A stretch of DNA of 64,000 nucleotides from Vreelandella neptunia (lineage in GTDB: Bacteria; Pseudomonadota; Gammaproteobacteria; Pseudomonadales; Halomonadaceae), in the NCBI RefSeq assembly GCF_000712975.1, contig NZ_JHQL01000001.1, positions 352,625 to 416,624 of the forward strand. Direction: 5' to 3'. Below, piece by piece: positions 32,261-41,511 of the stretch. The translations under genes were made by a program, and so were the position numbers. Below the pieces are notes generated by a model that was given only the letters and a program-made list of their open reading frames with translations, ran no database searches and was not told the DNA's origin. The stretch's first letter is position 1; each line of letters begins with the position of its first letter.

Positions 32261-32606
32261 GTGCCTGCTTGTTTGTGCCTGCTTGCGTCGTTTTTCAATC
32301 CTCTTTTGCCAGCTTTCAGCTCCCCGTTTTTCAGCTCCCCGTTTTTTCAAGTGTCCACTTTTTGTCCATTGATCTTGTTGCTCGCTACTACGTTTTGTTA
32401 ATGATGATGTGTCTAATGCTCTGTTACCGCACTTTAACCGGCCTTTTTCAGGGTTTGGTTAACACTTCTTTGTGAAATACTTAAGCCTATTTTTCTAATG
32501 CGCTTGATAAGCACGGTGTCTGCAGGCGCGTGGGCGATGAACGCCAACCGGATATAAAAACGATTAGGCGCCAAGCGCCTGCGAACTTTCAGTGGAGAAG
32601 TGCTCA
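32261..32606 (+). other. Long leader upstream of the giant surface protein
   Basis: About 350 bases without a convincing gene. It begins with a duplicated GTGCCTGCTTG, then a pyrimidine-rich stretch with short repeats (CAGCTCCCCGTTTTT twice near 32320-32347), and ends with GGAGAAG nine bases before the ATG at 32607. It probably holds the promoter and leader of the large gene; no specific operator could be picked out. Confidence 0.5.
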
Positions 32607-35600
32607 ATGGCGATACCATCAGCCGATATTCTTAAGTCGACCCAGCCTGGTGTGATGAACGGCCACTTGCTTAATGGCGTCAGGGTGAGTGCGGTTAGCT
32701 CTCAGGGCGACTGGGAGGCGTTCGCTGATACCCAGGAGGGTGTGGCACGGATAGAAATACCGGCTGATCCGCAGGCACGTCTTGCTTTCGTTCGGCGTTG
32801 GATGGCGAAAAACCAGAAAGTGTTGAAGCGTGGCGGCATGGCGGCAACGCTCGTACTGCCGTTGATGGCTCAGCAGGCGTTGGCTGATGATATGGTCGCC
32901 ATTAACGACCTGCAAGGGGTGGCTGAGGTGATACGCCAGCCCAATGGCAGCCTGACATTGGTAATGGATAACGGCCAGCGTATTTATCTAGCGGCTGCGG
33001 ATGTTGCGCTAGAAGGTGGCCGTGTGGTGGTCGAGATCACCGCACTTATGGAAAAATTAGATGCCGACAGCGGCCTTCTTGTGCCGTTAAGCCAGCTGCC
33101 CAATGTGCAGACCTGGGAGCTGTTGCCCGATGGCAATGTGATGATTACCCGCGCTGACGGCTCGCTGTTGCTGGTGGAGCGGGGCGCGGTTGTGCAGCAG
33201 GGCGATCTTTTACTGATTAGCCCGAGTAGTGCGTTACAGCAAGGTGTTGCAGAAAGTACAGATTTTGGCGCACTGCTATTTGTGCCGAGCGCCTCTTTCT
33301 CACCTAGTATGAGCAGCAGTGAAACTACCTCGAGCAGCATAGGCGGTTCAAGCGCTAGCAACACACCGGTTAGCTCGTTTGGTGATATTCCACCTTGGCT
33401 GTATCTCGGCGGCGGTGCGCTTGCGTTAGGGGCGGCCGCAGCAGGCGGCGGTGGGGGAGGTGGCGGTGGTTCCAGCCCACAACCAGCGCCAGAGCCTCAG
33501 CCAGAACCAGAACCCCAGCCGCCGACCATTAGCGGTTATGTGATTGATGGCTATATTGCCGGTGCCACCGTTACCCGCGCAGTTAATGCCAATCAAGTGG
33601 AAACCAATAGCAACGGTTTCTTCAGTGGCCTGCAGGGCAGCGGTATTCTGACTGCCACAGGTGGGGTCGATATTGCCACGGGCCTGCCCTTCAATGGGGT
33701 GCTGCGCGCGCCAGAAAACGCCACGGTAATCACGCCGTTGACCACCATGATGGTCCAGCTATCGGCGCAGTTTGATGTCAATGACGCTAACGCCCAGAGC
33801 ATGATTAAAACCGCGTTAGGCCTGGACGAACGCCTGAACATACTGACCACCGACCCCTTGGCTGAAGCGTCTTCTAGCGTCGATTTGCTTATCGCAGGCA
33901 TCAAAGTGGCTAGCTTGCTGGCGATGGCTGACAGCGCCGGGATTAGCAGTAGCGATGCGCTGTCACGCTTGGCGAATGCGTTCAATCAAGCCAATGAAAC
34001 AGGTCGCGAACTCACCAATCAGCAAATGGCCGATGTATTAGGGCTACCTTCTATCACAGGCCAAGTAAAGCAAGCGTTGGATGCTATTGATAACGCGGGC
34101 GCAGATGTCAGCCTTGATGCCTATCGAAACGGGGACAACAATCCACTGCGCGATGCTCAGCAGGCCGCCCAAAATCCCAACAGTGATCTTTCTAATACGA
34201 TTGATGTTCGCGCTGATCTTCCTTATCTCACGCTTCAAACCGCGGTTAATCTTGCGCAACAAGGAGACTTGCCATCGCAGTACTTGGTCAATCCTGGTCA
34301 GCCGTTCTCTGCGGGCACCCTAGGACTGACCGTCGCCGCTGACCGTTTAGCATTGGTAGAGAAGATTTTAGCGGGTGATTACGATGTTGGAACGGCGCCT
34401 ATCGAGCTTTCCGACATTTACACATGGTCAATTCGCGCCAGCGTCGAAGATGTGCTGGTTACCGGTGGTTTGGAGCGTCCTGCCGTTTTAGGCGCGGAAC
34501 GCGTCACGTTGACGGATGAAACGATTCGACCGGACCAGTTTGCAGACCTGAATACGCTGGATAATTTCGTACTTGGTAACACCGTCGTGCCTTACACGCT
34601 AGAACAGGCACTGGAAACGGCAGAAATGCCCGCCAACTACACGTTAGACCCAGCGGTGCCGCTAAATAAAAATGCCCTAAGCCTGCGTGAAGCTGCAGAG
34701 CTTATTGATGAAACCCGACTGTTAACGGACCGCGCCCTTAATACCGGTGAGGATGGCTTAAACCGCGAGATGTTGTTGGACTGGACCATTCTCGATAGCT
34801 TTGAAAACGTGATTGGCGCTTCCAGCGCCGACCCGCAGCTTAACGAAGCCCGTCGTGTCAGCGTTACGGAAACCGTGATTACCCCTGCGCAATTTAAGCA
34901 GCTTGATGCGTTGGACAATTTTGAGTTAGGCGCTACAGCCGTTGGTTATACGTTAGAGGAAGCTCTTGAAGCAGCGCCACTGGCCAGCAACTACCTTATT
35001 GATCTTGATGTTCCTCTCGATGTAGGCACCGTGACCGTCGCCCAGGCCGCCTCAGCGTTTGCCGATGTTTCACGGATGTTGGAAGGTGCCAATAATCAGC
35101 CGCCGCTGTCGCTATTTCAATGGGCCGTGAGTGATAGCGCCACTGCCATCATTGCGGATCTCAACGATGCCCATGTGACGGGTGCCAACCCCATCACGAT
35201 CAGTGATCGCTCTCTCACCGTCGATGAGTTTGACCAGCTAAATACGTTGGACAACTTTCAGCTAGGCGACACCGTTGTCGGTTACACCTTGGCGCAAGCT
35301 GTCGCGGCCGAGGTGATTGCCGACAACTATGATATTGCCCTTGCGCCGCCCCTTAATGCAGGCAGTGTCAGCGTGTTGGAAGCACAAGAGACGCTTGCCA
35401 CGGTAGAAAACATTCTGGCTAACGCGCTTAACTCAGACTCGCTTAATGCCGATCAGCTTTTTAACTGGACGGTGCTGGATAGCGCCGATGCGGTTCTTGG
35501 CGCGGGCGATGTTGCCCATTTGCTGCGCGCTAATGCCGTCAACGTTAACGACGACATGATTAGCCTGGCGCAGTATAAAGCCCTAACAGGGCTTCAGAGC

Positions 35601-38600
35601 AGCTACGTACGCACTGGTGAAACCGTCGAGTACACCTTGTCGGAAGCCATTGACGCCGAAGACGTTGGCACGCTGCTCACCAATTACGCGATTAATCCAG
35701 AGGTGGTTCGTCTGGGTAGCGAACTCACTGTGGCAGCTGCACGGGAAGACTATGCCCAGATCGAAGGGTTAGTGGCTAACGCTGAAAATAGCGCGGAGCT
35801 GCGCGAAGATCTGCCGTTTAGCTGGGAAGTGGTCGATAACGCCAACACCATCATTGGCGATATTGCTGAAGACCACGTAACGCTGGCGGATCAGGTGCGT
35901 GTTGCCAATGCAGGGATTAATCAAGCCCAGTACGAACGTTTGGCGGTGCTAGAGAACTTTGAGTTGGCCGACACCGTTGTTCTCTATACCTTAGAAGGTG
36001 CTGTTAGTACCGACATCGAGCTGGCGAGCAATTATCAACTTGAGCTAGACGTTTATAACCCTGGAGAGCGTAGCGTTACTGAGGCCAGCGTAGAACTCGC
36101 CCGTGTGGAAAATATTATTAGCGGTGCCAATAACGCCGGTGGGCTAGACGCTGACGTGCTGTACAACTGGGTGATTAACGATACCGCTGAGGCGATTTTA
36201 GCCGCTGCACAAGGCGCACCGCATATCGCTCGCGCCGATGTGGTTCGTGTTACTGATCAAACGATTACGCTTGACGACTACACGGCGCTGTTATCCATTG
36301 AAAGCGATAACGCTGGGTATCAGCGCGGCGACGAGCAGGTGGAATACACGCTAGCGCAGGCATTTAGTGTGGGTGCCGATGATGTCGTGGCGAACTATCT
36401 GATCAGCACAGCGTTATTTGCGCCGCAGTCACTGACCGTCGAATCTGCCATTAATGATTTAGCCGCTGTGCGCCAGCTGCTGGATAATGCCGAAAACACG
36501 CCGACTCTTACCAATGTCTATACGTGGAGCGTGCTGGATAGCTATGACAATATCCAGTCCCAGCTAAGGGCTGAGTTGCCCGATGGTCTACGCCTTGCTA
36601 AAGAAATAAAGGTAATCGATAACGGTGATCCCCTTTCTGCAGAGCAGTATGAAAGTTTGTTGAATAGATTAGATAATTTTGAGTTGGGTGAAATTGTCAC
36701 TGTCTCTTATGACGATATTAGCGATGCGTTGCGTGCCGAAGAGGCCGATTTACTCGCGCCAGCAGGGCGTTTTAGCCTGAAAGGTCTTGAGCCCTTTACC
36801 GCAACGTTAACTGTCGATAAAGCTGCCGTCACTTTAGCAGATATCCGCACGGTGCTGGAAGCCGCTAACGGCCTGGTCAATGATAACCAAACCGTGCAGG
36901 CCCTGTTTGACTGGACGGTAAGCGACACGGCTGACAACGTTATTCAAGCGATCAACCAAGACCACGTCACCCTCGCTGACACTGTGGTGATCACCGATGA
37001 TCACATCACTTATGGGCAATATCAGTCGCTAATAACGCTAGGCAACTATCAGTACGCCAATGGCCCTGTTGAAGTGCGGTACAGCCTGGAAGAAGCACTC
37101 CAGGTGATCGACGAAGAGGGTGTTGAAAGCCTTAATAAAGACCCGAATAATAACAGTGTGGGCTATCGCATTGTCGATGATGCCGATGAGGAGCTGTCGG
37201 TTGGCACCTTCACCGCGGCAGACGTTAAACCGCTGGTAGATAAGGCGGTATCTGCGCTGGCAAATGCCAATAATGCCCCCACGCCTGATGTAAACACGCT
37301 ACTGAAGTGGACGGTGGTTGATACGTCAGCGGCCTTGCTTGAAACCCAGGTTGGTACTGCGTTCCCACTGCACATTACCGGTGCAGAGCAGGTGTCGGTG
37401 AACAACGATATTCTAACACTTGCCGATTTAAATGATTTATTAGAGCTAGATAATTTTGAACTTGGCGATACGCCGGTGCGGTTTATTTTAACCAGCAACT
37501 TAACGCTCAATCAGATTGAAAGCATTGCCAATAGCTACGAAATTACCCCAAGCGGTGTTGAGCTACCAAATTTCTCGCTGGCAACCGTTGAAGATGCACA
37601 AGCCCGCTATCAGTCGGTTCAAGCAATTATTGATGGGGCGCTAAACAGCCGCGATGTCAACGTGGAAACTCTTCAGACCTGGAGCATCACCAATGCCCAG
37701 GCGACTAATCTATTGGCAGCCAGTGAAGAGGCATGGGTACTGGGTGCGGATACTATTAGCTTGCAGCTGGGAGCCAATGAGCTGCTGACCGCCGAGCAGT
37801 ACGAAGCGTTCGTTGCGCTAGGCAACGTGACGCTCGATAGCATCGAAGTAGGCTACTCTCTGCAAGATGCGGTTGCCGTCATCAATACGGGAGAGGTACT
37901 GCCTGCCAGCACGGAGGAGCGTCCTGGCAGCTATCAAATTTTGGCTGACCAGCCGTTTAATGTCACCCCGTTAACTGTCGCGGAAGGTGAGCAGCTGCTC
38001 GCCACTGTTGCTCCTATACTGGCAGATGCCAACAATGCCGCTGAGCTGGAGCGCGACACGCTGCTGAACTGGATCATTGAAGATGATGCCCAGCGGCTTA
38101 TTGATGCTATCGATAGTGACGTGCTGTTAGCGGCGAACAGTGTGCGCGTTAATACGGATGAGATCAGCTCTCAAGATTTTGAAGTGCTCAGTGAGTTAGA
38201 CAACTTTGACCAAACAGGGTTAACGGTTTCGTACGCCCTGGGCGATCTGGTGCAGCGCTTCGTCAGCGGAAGAATCATCCCCGAAAATTACGCGTTAGAT
38301 ACCGATCAAACGGCCTTTTTTGATGCAGGGTTGTTAGATGTCCGTGCGGCAGAGCAACTGTTTGACGCCGCCAGCACGCTGCTGGAGGGTGCGGTCAATA
38401 GCGATGTGCCGCTCTCTTCGCTCACCACATGGGTAGTCCAGGACACCTACCACAATATCTACACCCTGAATGTGGTGGGCAATGGGGATGAGCCTGCTGA
38501 GTTTCTGGTCGATGATGCCGCCAGCATTGTCGTAATTGATGACCCGCTCGAACGTGCTGCCGAGCAGGAGCTAGATATTGCCTTCAAATTTAATGGTAAT

Positions 38601-39101
38601 GGCTACGAGCACCAGCCGGGTGCTGAAGCGGGTGGTAGCGTTGAGCAACTCGCCCAAACCTTTACGGTAGATGGCCAGCCTGGTGGCGAGGTGATGAGCA
38701 TTACTGACTTCCGTGTTGGTGATGTGCCGGGTGCTGATGAGCTGCGCGTTGAACTGACCGCCGAGGAGTTTGCTGCGCTGCGTGGTGATGGCTCGGGGTT
38801 GGTCATCAGCGGTGAAGTGCAGGCGTTAGATATCAACGACGCCTTTGCTGTGTTCACTACCGCTGAGTTCGAAAACGGCGTTGATTGGTTTGATCAGCTA
38901 GGCCTTGAAACTGGCGACGTGGTGTATCTCTTAGCGGGCGACGGCAGTACCCAAGATATTGATGACGATGCCCTGCTACAGCGTGTTGAAGCCCTTTCAA
39001 ACAGTATGTTTGACACTGATACGCTGGCAACGTTTGAAAATATTAATTTGGGTGACTTTGACGACGTTAACTGGAATACCAACTACAACACGTTTGCTTA
39101 G
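32607..39101 (+). CDS. Giant repetitive acidic surface protein (putative adhesin)
   Basis: About 2164 residues from ATG 32607. Layout: a ~65-residue prefix; a basic-hydrophobic-AxA segment (KVLKRGGMAATLVLPLMAQ then ALADD) near 70-94 that looks like an internal Sec signal; a beta-rich module to ~235; a Ser linker; PPWLYLGGGALALGAAAAGG then poly-Gly and a Pro/Glu/Gln linker; a module with SGYVIDGYIAGATVTRAV and ATVITPLTTMMVQL as in LapA/Bap-type adhesins; then twelve repeats of about 113-132 residues. Each repeat has a core like W-[ST]-[VI]-x-[DN]-[ST], then an AD-x-V-x-V strand, a QY/EF-x-x-L-x-x-LDNFELGDT turn and an NY-x-I motif. The trp codons lie at 34425, 34782, 35121, 35466, 35823, 36168, 36525, 36912, 37308, 37680, 38070 and 38430. 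The non-repeated C-terminus ends FENINLGDFDDVNW. No RTX nonapeptides and no secretion genes nearby. Adhesion is inferred. Confidence 0.75.
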   Translation: MAIPSADILKSTQPGVMNGHLLNGVRVSAVSSQGDWEAFADTQEGVARIEIPADPQARLAFVRRWMAKNQKVLKRGGMAATLVLPLMAQQALADDMVAINDLQGVAEVIRQPNGSLTLVMDNGQRIYLAAADVALEGGRVVVEITALMEKLDADSGLLVPLSQLPNVQTWELLPDGNVMITRADGSLLLVERGAVVQQGDLLLISPSSALQQGVAESTDFGALLFVPSASFSPSMSSSETTSSSIGGSSASNTPVSSFGDIPPWLYLGGGALALGAAAAGGGGGGGGGSSPQPAPEPQPEPEPQPPTISGYVIDGYIAGATVTRAVNANQVETNSNGFFSGLQGSGILTATGGVDIATGLPFNGVLRAPENATVITPLTTMMVQLSAQFDVNDANAQSMIKTALGLDERLNILTTDPLAEASSSVDLLIAGIKVASLLAMADSAGISSSDALSRLANAFNQANETGRELTNQQMADVLGLPSITGQVKQALDAIDNAGADVSLDAYRNGDNNPLRDAQQAAQNPNSDLSNTIDVRADLPYLTLQTAVNLAQQGDLPSQYLVNPGQPFSAGTLGLTVAADRLALVEKILAGDYDVGTAPIELSDIYTWSIRASVEDVLVTGGLERPAVLGAERVTLTDETIRPDQFADLNTLDNFVLGNTVVPYTLEQALETAEMPANYTLDPAVPLNKNALSLREAAELIDETRLLTDRALNTGEDGLNREMLLDWTILDSFENVIGASSADPQLNEARRVSVTETVITPAQFKQLDALDNFELGATAVGYTLEEALEAAPLASNYLIDLDVPLDVGTVTVAQAASAFADVSRMLEGANNQPPLSLFQWAVSDSATAIIADLNDAHVTGANPITISDRSLTVDEFDQLNTLDNFQLGDTVVGYTLAQAVAAEVIADNYDIALAPPLNAGSVSVLEAQETLATVENILANALNSDSLNADQLFNWTVLDSADAVLGAGDVAHLLRANAVNVNDDMISLAQYKALTGLQSSYVRTGETVEYTLSEAIDAEDVGTLLTNYAINPEVVRLGSELTVAAAREDYAQIEGLVANAENSAELREDLPFSWEVVDNANTIIGDIAEDHVTLADQVRVANAGINQAQYERLAVLENFELADTVVLYTLEGAVSTDIELASNYQLELDVYNPGERSVTEASVELARVENIISGANNAGGLDADVLYNWVINDTAEAILAAAQGAPHIARADVVRVTDQTITLDDYTALLSIESDNAGYQRGDEQVEYTLAQAFSVGADDVVANYLISTALFAPQSLTVESAINDLAAVRQLLDNAENTPTLTNVYTWSVLDSYDNIQSQLRAELPDGLRLAKEIKVIDNGDPLSAEQYESLLNRLDNFELGEIVTVSYDDISDALRAEEADLLAPAGRFSLKGLEPFTATLTVDKAAVTLADIRTVLEAANGLVNDNQTVQALFDWTVSDTADNVIQAINQDHVTLADTVVITDDHITYGQYQSLITLGNYQYANGPVEVRYSLEEALQVIDEEGVESLNKDPNNNSVGYRIVDDADEELSVGTFTAADVKPLVDKAVSALANANNAPTPDVNTLLKWTVVDTSAALLETQVGTAFPLHITGAEQVSVNNDILTLADLNDLLELDNFELGDTPVRFILTSNLTLNQIESIANSYEITPSGVELPNFSLATVEDAQARYQSVQAIIDGALNSRDVNVETLQTWSITNAQATNLLAASEEAWVLGADTISLQLGANELLTAEQYEAFVALGNVTLDSIEVGYSLQDAVAVINTGEVLPASTEERPGSYQILADQPFNVTPLTVAEGEQLLATVAPILADANNAAELERDTLLNWIIEDDAQRLIDAIDSDVLLAANSVRVNTDEISSQDFEVLSELDNFDQTGLTVSYALGDLVQRFVSGRIIPENYALDTDQTAFFDAGLLDVRAAEQLFDAASTLLEGAVNSDVPLSSLTTWVVQDTYHNIYTLNVVGNGDEPAEFLVDDAASIVVIDDPLERAAEQELDIAFKFNGNGYEHQPGAEAGGSVEQLAQTFTVDGQPGGEVMSITDFRVGDVPGADELRVELTAEEFAALRGDGSGLVISGEVQALDINDAFAVFTTAEFENGVDWFDQLGLETGDVVYLLAGDGSTQDIDDDALLQRVEALSNSMFDTDTLATFENINLGDFDDVNWNTNYNTFA

Positions 39102-39109
39102 GCTGTGTA

Positions 39110-39144
39110 AGGGCAATATTGGCGTGTGTAGCCACTATTGCCCT
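39110..39144 (+). terminator. Hairpin after the giant surface-protein gene
   Basis: AGGGCAATA (39110-39118) pairs with TATTGCCCT (39136-39144), extended by GGC/GCC inside the loop. There is no T-run right after it, so terminator function is only probable. Confidence 0.5.
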
Positions 39145-39271
39145 CCATCGGTGATGTGTATTGTTTGTACAGCCGTTTTTTCCTGCAAAGAAAGCGTCGG
39201 TGCTTTCCTCGCTTTTATAGTGGCAGCCGTTTTATAGTGATCTTGTTAACGTAACGCCGAACGGTACGTCC

Positions 39272-40039
39272 ATGGTTCAGTTTGAGCTGCATAACCGCAA
39301 TTTAGCCCCGGAGCAGGTGTCCCACGCCCACGACTTTCACCAGTTAATTCTGGCAACGTGTGGCGTGACGGAGCTTGCGATGGAAGGGCAGAGCGAGCGC
39401 GTGACGGCGCGTCGTGGCTGTTTGATCCCATCGTCCCGGCACCACGAATACCAAGGTGATGGCAGCAACCGCACGTTGGTGCTGGATATTCCGGTGAAGC
39501 ACTTGGCGGTTTTAGAAAAAGGTAGTGAAATCGAGCGGCTGTTCGATAAGCCGCGCTTTTTTACCGTGCCCCCGGCGCTTAATCAGCTTACCCATGCGTT
39601 GGCGCATCAGTTGGAGCAGTGCCCCGCGCTGCAAAATGAAATTGCTGTGCTGCTGCTTCGGGCGTTGTACATGTACCTTCAAGATGAGCCGAAGCAGGTC
39701 GCTGATAAAATTGGCGCTCGCTGTATCAGTGAACGGCTGGATCTAGAACGCTTGGATGCGTGGTTGGATCAGCACTTAGCGGACGATATTCGGGTTGAGC
39801 AGTTAGCCGCACTATGTGCGCTAAGCCCTGGTCATTTTCATGCCTGCTTTCGCGAACTAACCGGGGTGACGCCTTTGGCGTATGTACAGCGCAGGCGGCT
39901 TGAACATGCCCGTACCCTGGTGCGCCACAGTGCGCTGAGCCTAGGTCATATAGCTATGCTGGTTGGCTTCCGTGATCAAGGCAGTTTTTCACGTGCCTAC
40001 CGGCGCTACTTTGAAATTGCCCCCTCCTCAGACCGTTAG
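39272..40039 (+). CDS. AraC-family transcriptional regulator
   Basis: The 255-residue protein has an N-terminal cupin sensing domain (HAHDFHQLILATCG, then ARRGCLIPSSRHHEY) and a C-terminal double helix-turn-helix (DIRVEQLAALCALSPGHFHACFRELTG and LSLGHIAMLVGFRDQGSFSRAYRRYF). It is set 145 bases ahead of ridA in the same direction and probably controls the following genes; the inducer is unknown. No strong ribosome-binding site precedes the ATG. Confidence 0.9.
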   Translation: MVQFELHNRNLAPEQVSHAHDFHQLILATCGVTELAMEGQSERVTARRGCLIPSSRHHEYQGDGSNRTLVLDIPVKHLAVLEKGSEIERLFDKPRFFTVPPALNQLTHALAHQLEQCPALQNEIAVLLLRALYMYLQDEPKQVADKIGARCISERLDLERLDAWLDQHLADDIRVEQLAALCALSPGHFHACFRELTGVTPLAYVQRRRLEHARTLVRHSALSLGHIAMLVGFRDQGSFSRAYRRYFEIAPSSDR

Positions 40040-40183
40040 CCGTCGTTGCAACGTCCACCGCCTACGTATTCATTCTTGCGGAATTTCAGCACTTGCGGGC
40101 AAATGTTGCAGAGTTTCGGGCAAGCACATTGCGCATCGTCGTCGTAGTCTCAAGAGGAACCTTACCTTCCTTGGAGAGACCTC

Positions 40184-40540
40184 ATGAGTGTTACCTATCA
40201 AGACAGCAATGCCCGTATGAGCCAAGTAGCGATTCATAACGGCACCGTGTATCTCGCCGGCCAAGTACCGAGCGATGCGACCGCTGATATGCGTGGCCAG
40301 ACCGAGCAAGTACTTGCGCGTATCGATCAGCTGTTAGCCCAAGCAGGTACCTCGAAAGAGCATCTGGTCTCGGCCCAGATTTGGGTCACCAGCATGGCTG
40401 AGTTTGATCAAATGAACGCCGCTTGGGATGCTTGGGTAGTGCCTGGCCGTCCGCCGGTGCGTGCAGCCCTCGAAGCGAAGCTTGCTAAGCCGGAATGGAA
40501 AGTAGAAATCATGGTCGTTGCTGCGCTGCCGGAGGCTTAA
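40184..40540 (+). CDS. RidA/YoaB-family enamine/imine deaminase
   Basis: Small trimeric protein of the Rid superfamily, which hydrolyses reactive enamines and imines released by PLP enzymes. The 118-residue sequence (YLAGQVPSDATADM, IDQLLAQAGTSKEHLVSAQIWVT, WDAWVVPGRPPVRAALEAKLA, KVEIMVVAALPEA) resembles YoaB-like members. A GGAGAG precedes the ATG. Its place with two aminotransferases and an imine-reductase-like gene fits a clean-up role. The next gene's start lies one base past its stop. Confidence 0.9.
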   Translation: MSVTYQDSNARMSQVAIHNGTVYLAGQVPSDATADMRGQTEQVLARIDQLLAQAGTSKEHLVSAQIWVTSMAEFDQMNAAWDAWVVPGRPPVRAALEAKLAKPEWKVEIMVVAALPEA

Positions 40541-40541
40541 T

Positions 40542-41480
40542 ATGCAGGTTGTATCAGCGGCGGAGGTGGAACGCCATCTTGCCTGGAAAGGCTTGATTAA
40601 GCGGCTACATACGACCTTTGTGAACGGTGTTGAATCTCCGCCACGCCACCATCACGCCATGCATCGCCCCGACGGTGAAGCCACTATGCTGCTAATGCCT
40701 GCTTGGGAAACAGCAGGCTATATTGGCGTCAAAATGGTCAACGTATTTCCACAAAATGCCCAGCATAATATTCCTGCTATTTCAGGTCTTTATTTGCTTA
40801 GCGAAGGCAAACATGGGCAGCCGCTGGCCTGTATTGATGGCAGTGAACTAACGCGCCGTCGCACGGCAGCTGCTTCCGCTTTGGCCGCGCAGGCATTAGC
40901 TAACGAAGCAGCCGAAACGCTTCTGGTAGTGGGTACTGGCAAGTTAGCCCCTATGGTCATTGAAGCCCATGCCAGCGTGAGGCCTATCAAACGCGTTTTA
41001 GTGTGGGGTAGAAACCCTGATAAAGCCTCTGCTATTGCTGAGGAGTATGCCGACCGTTTCGTTACCCAAGCCGTGGGCGATTTGCAAGACGCTGTTGCCC
41101 AAGCTGATATCATCAGTTGTGTCACGCTTTCCACCACACCTTTGATTAAAGGCGAGTGGTTAACGCCAGGCACCCATGTTGACCTTATCGGTGCTTTCCG
41201 CCCTCAGATGCGCGAAACCGATGCTGAATGCCTGCGCCGCGCTGATGTGTTTGTGGATACCTACGCAGGCGCTAAGGGTGAAGCTGGCGATATTCTTCAA
41301 GCGATTGACGAAGGCGTATTCCGTTTTGATGAGATCAAGGCAGAGCTTGCTGAGGTGCTTTCGGGAACTAAGCCGGGTCGTTGCTCTGTAGATGCGATCA
41401 CGCTGTTTAAATCAGTGGGCGCATCACTTGAAGACTTAGCGGCGGCGATTGAAGTATGGGAGGCTATGACAACAGCATGA
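40542..41480 (+). CDS. Ornithine cyclodeaminase/mu-crystallin family protein
   Basis: NAD(P)-dependent enzyme of the family that includes ornithine cyclodeaminase and ketimine reductases such as pyrroline-2-carboxylate reductase. ATG 40542 has GGAGG upstream (312 residues). Visible are GVKMVNVFPQNAQHNIPAI (substrate lysine region), DGSELTRRRTAAASALAA, the Rossmann motif LLVVGTGKLAPMVIEAH and GTHVDLIGAFRPQMRE. With RidA beside it a cyclic-imine substrate is more likely than ornithine, but this is inference. Confidence 0.85.
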   Translation: MQVVSAAEVERHLAWKGLIKRLHTTFVNGVESPPRHHHAMHRPDGEATMLLMPAWETAGYIGVKMVNVFPQNAQHNIPAISGLYLLSEGKHGQPLACIDGSELTRRRTAAASALAAQALANEAAETLLVVGTGKLAPMVIEAHASVRPIKRVLVWGRNPDKASAIAEEYADRFVTQAVGDLQDAVAQADIISCVTLSTTPLIKGEWLTPGTHVDLIGAFRPQMRETDAECLRRADVFVDTYAGAKGEAGDILQAIDEGVFRFDEIKAELAEVLSGTKPGRCSVDAITLFKSVGASLEDLAAAIEVWEAMTTA

Positions 41481-41511
41481 TTCCCAAGATAAAAAGGCAG
41501 GGCTGCGACAC

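Noticed and set aside
32607..39101. RTX toxin or adhesin with calcium nonapeptides
   Set aside because: No GGxGxDxLx repeats were found; the repeats have a Trp-Thr-Val-x-Asp core instead.
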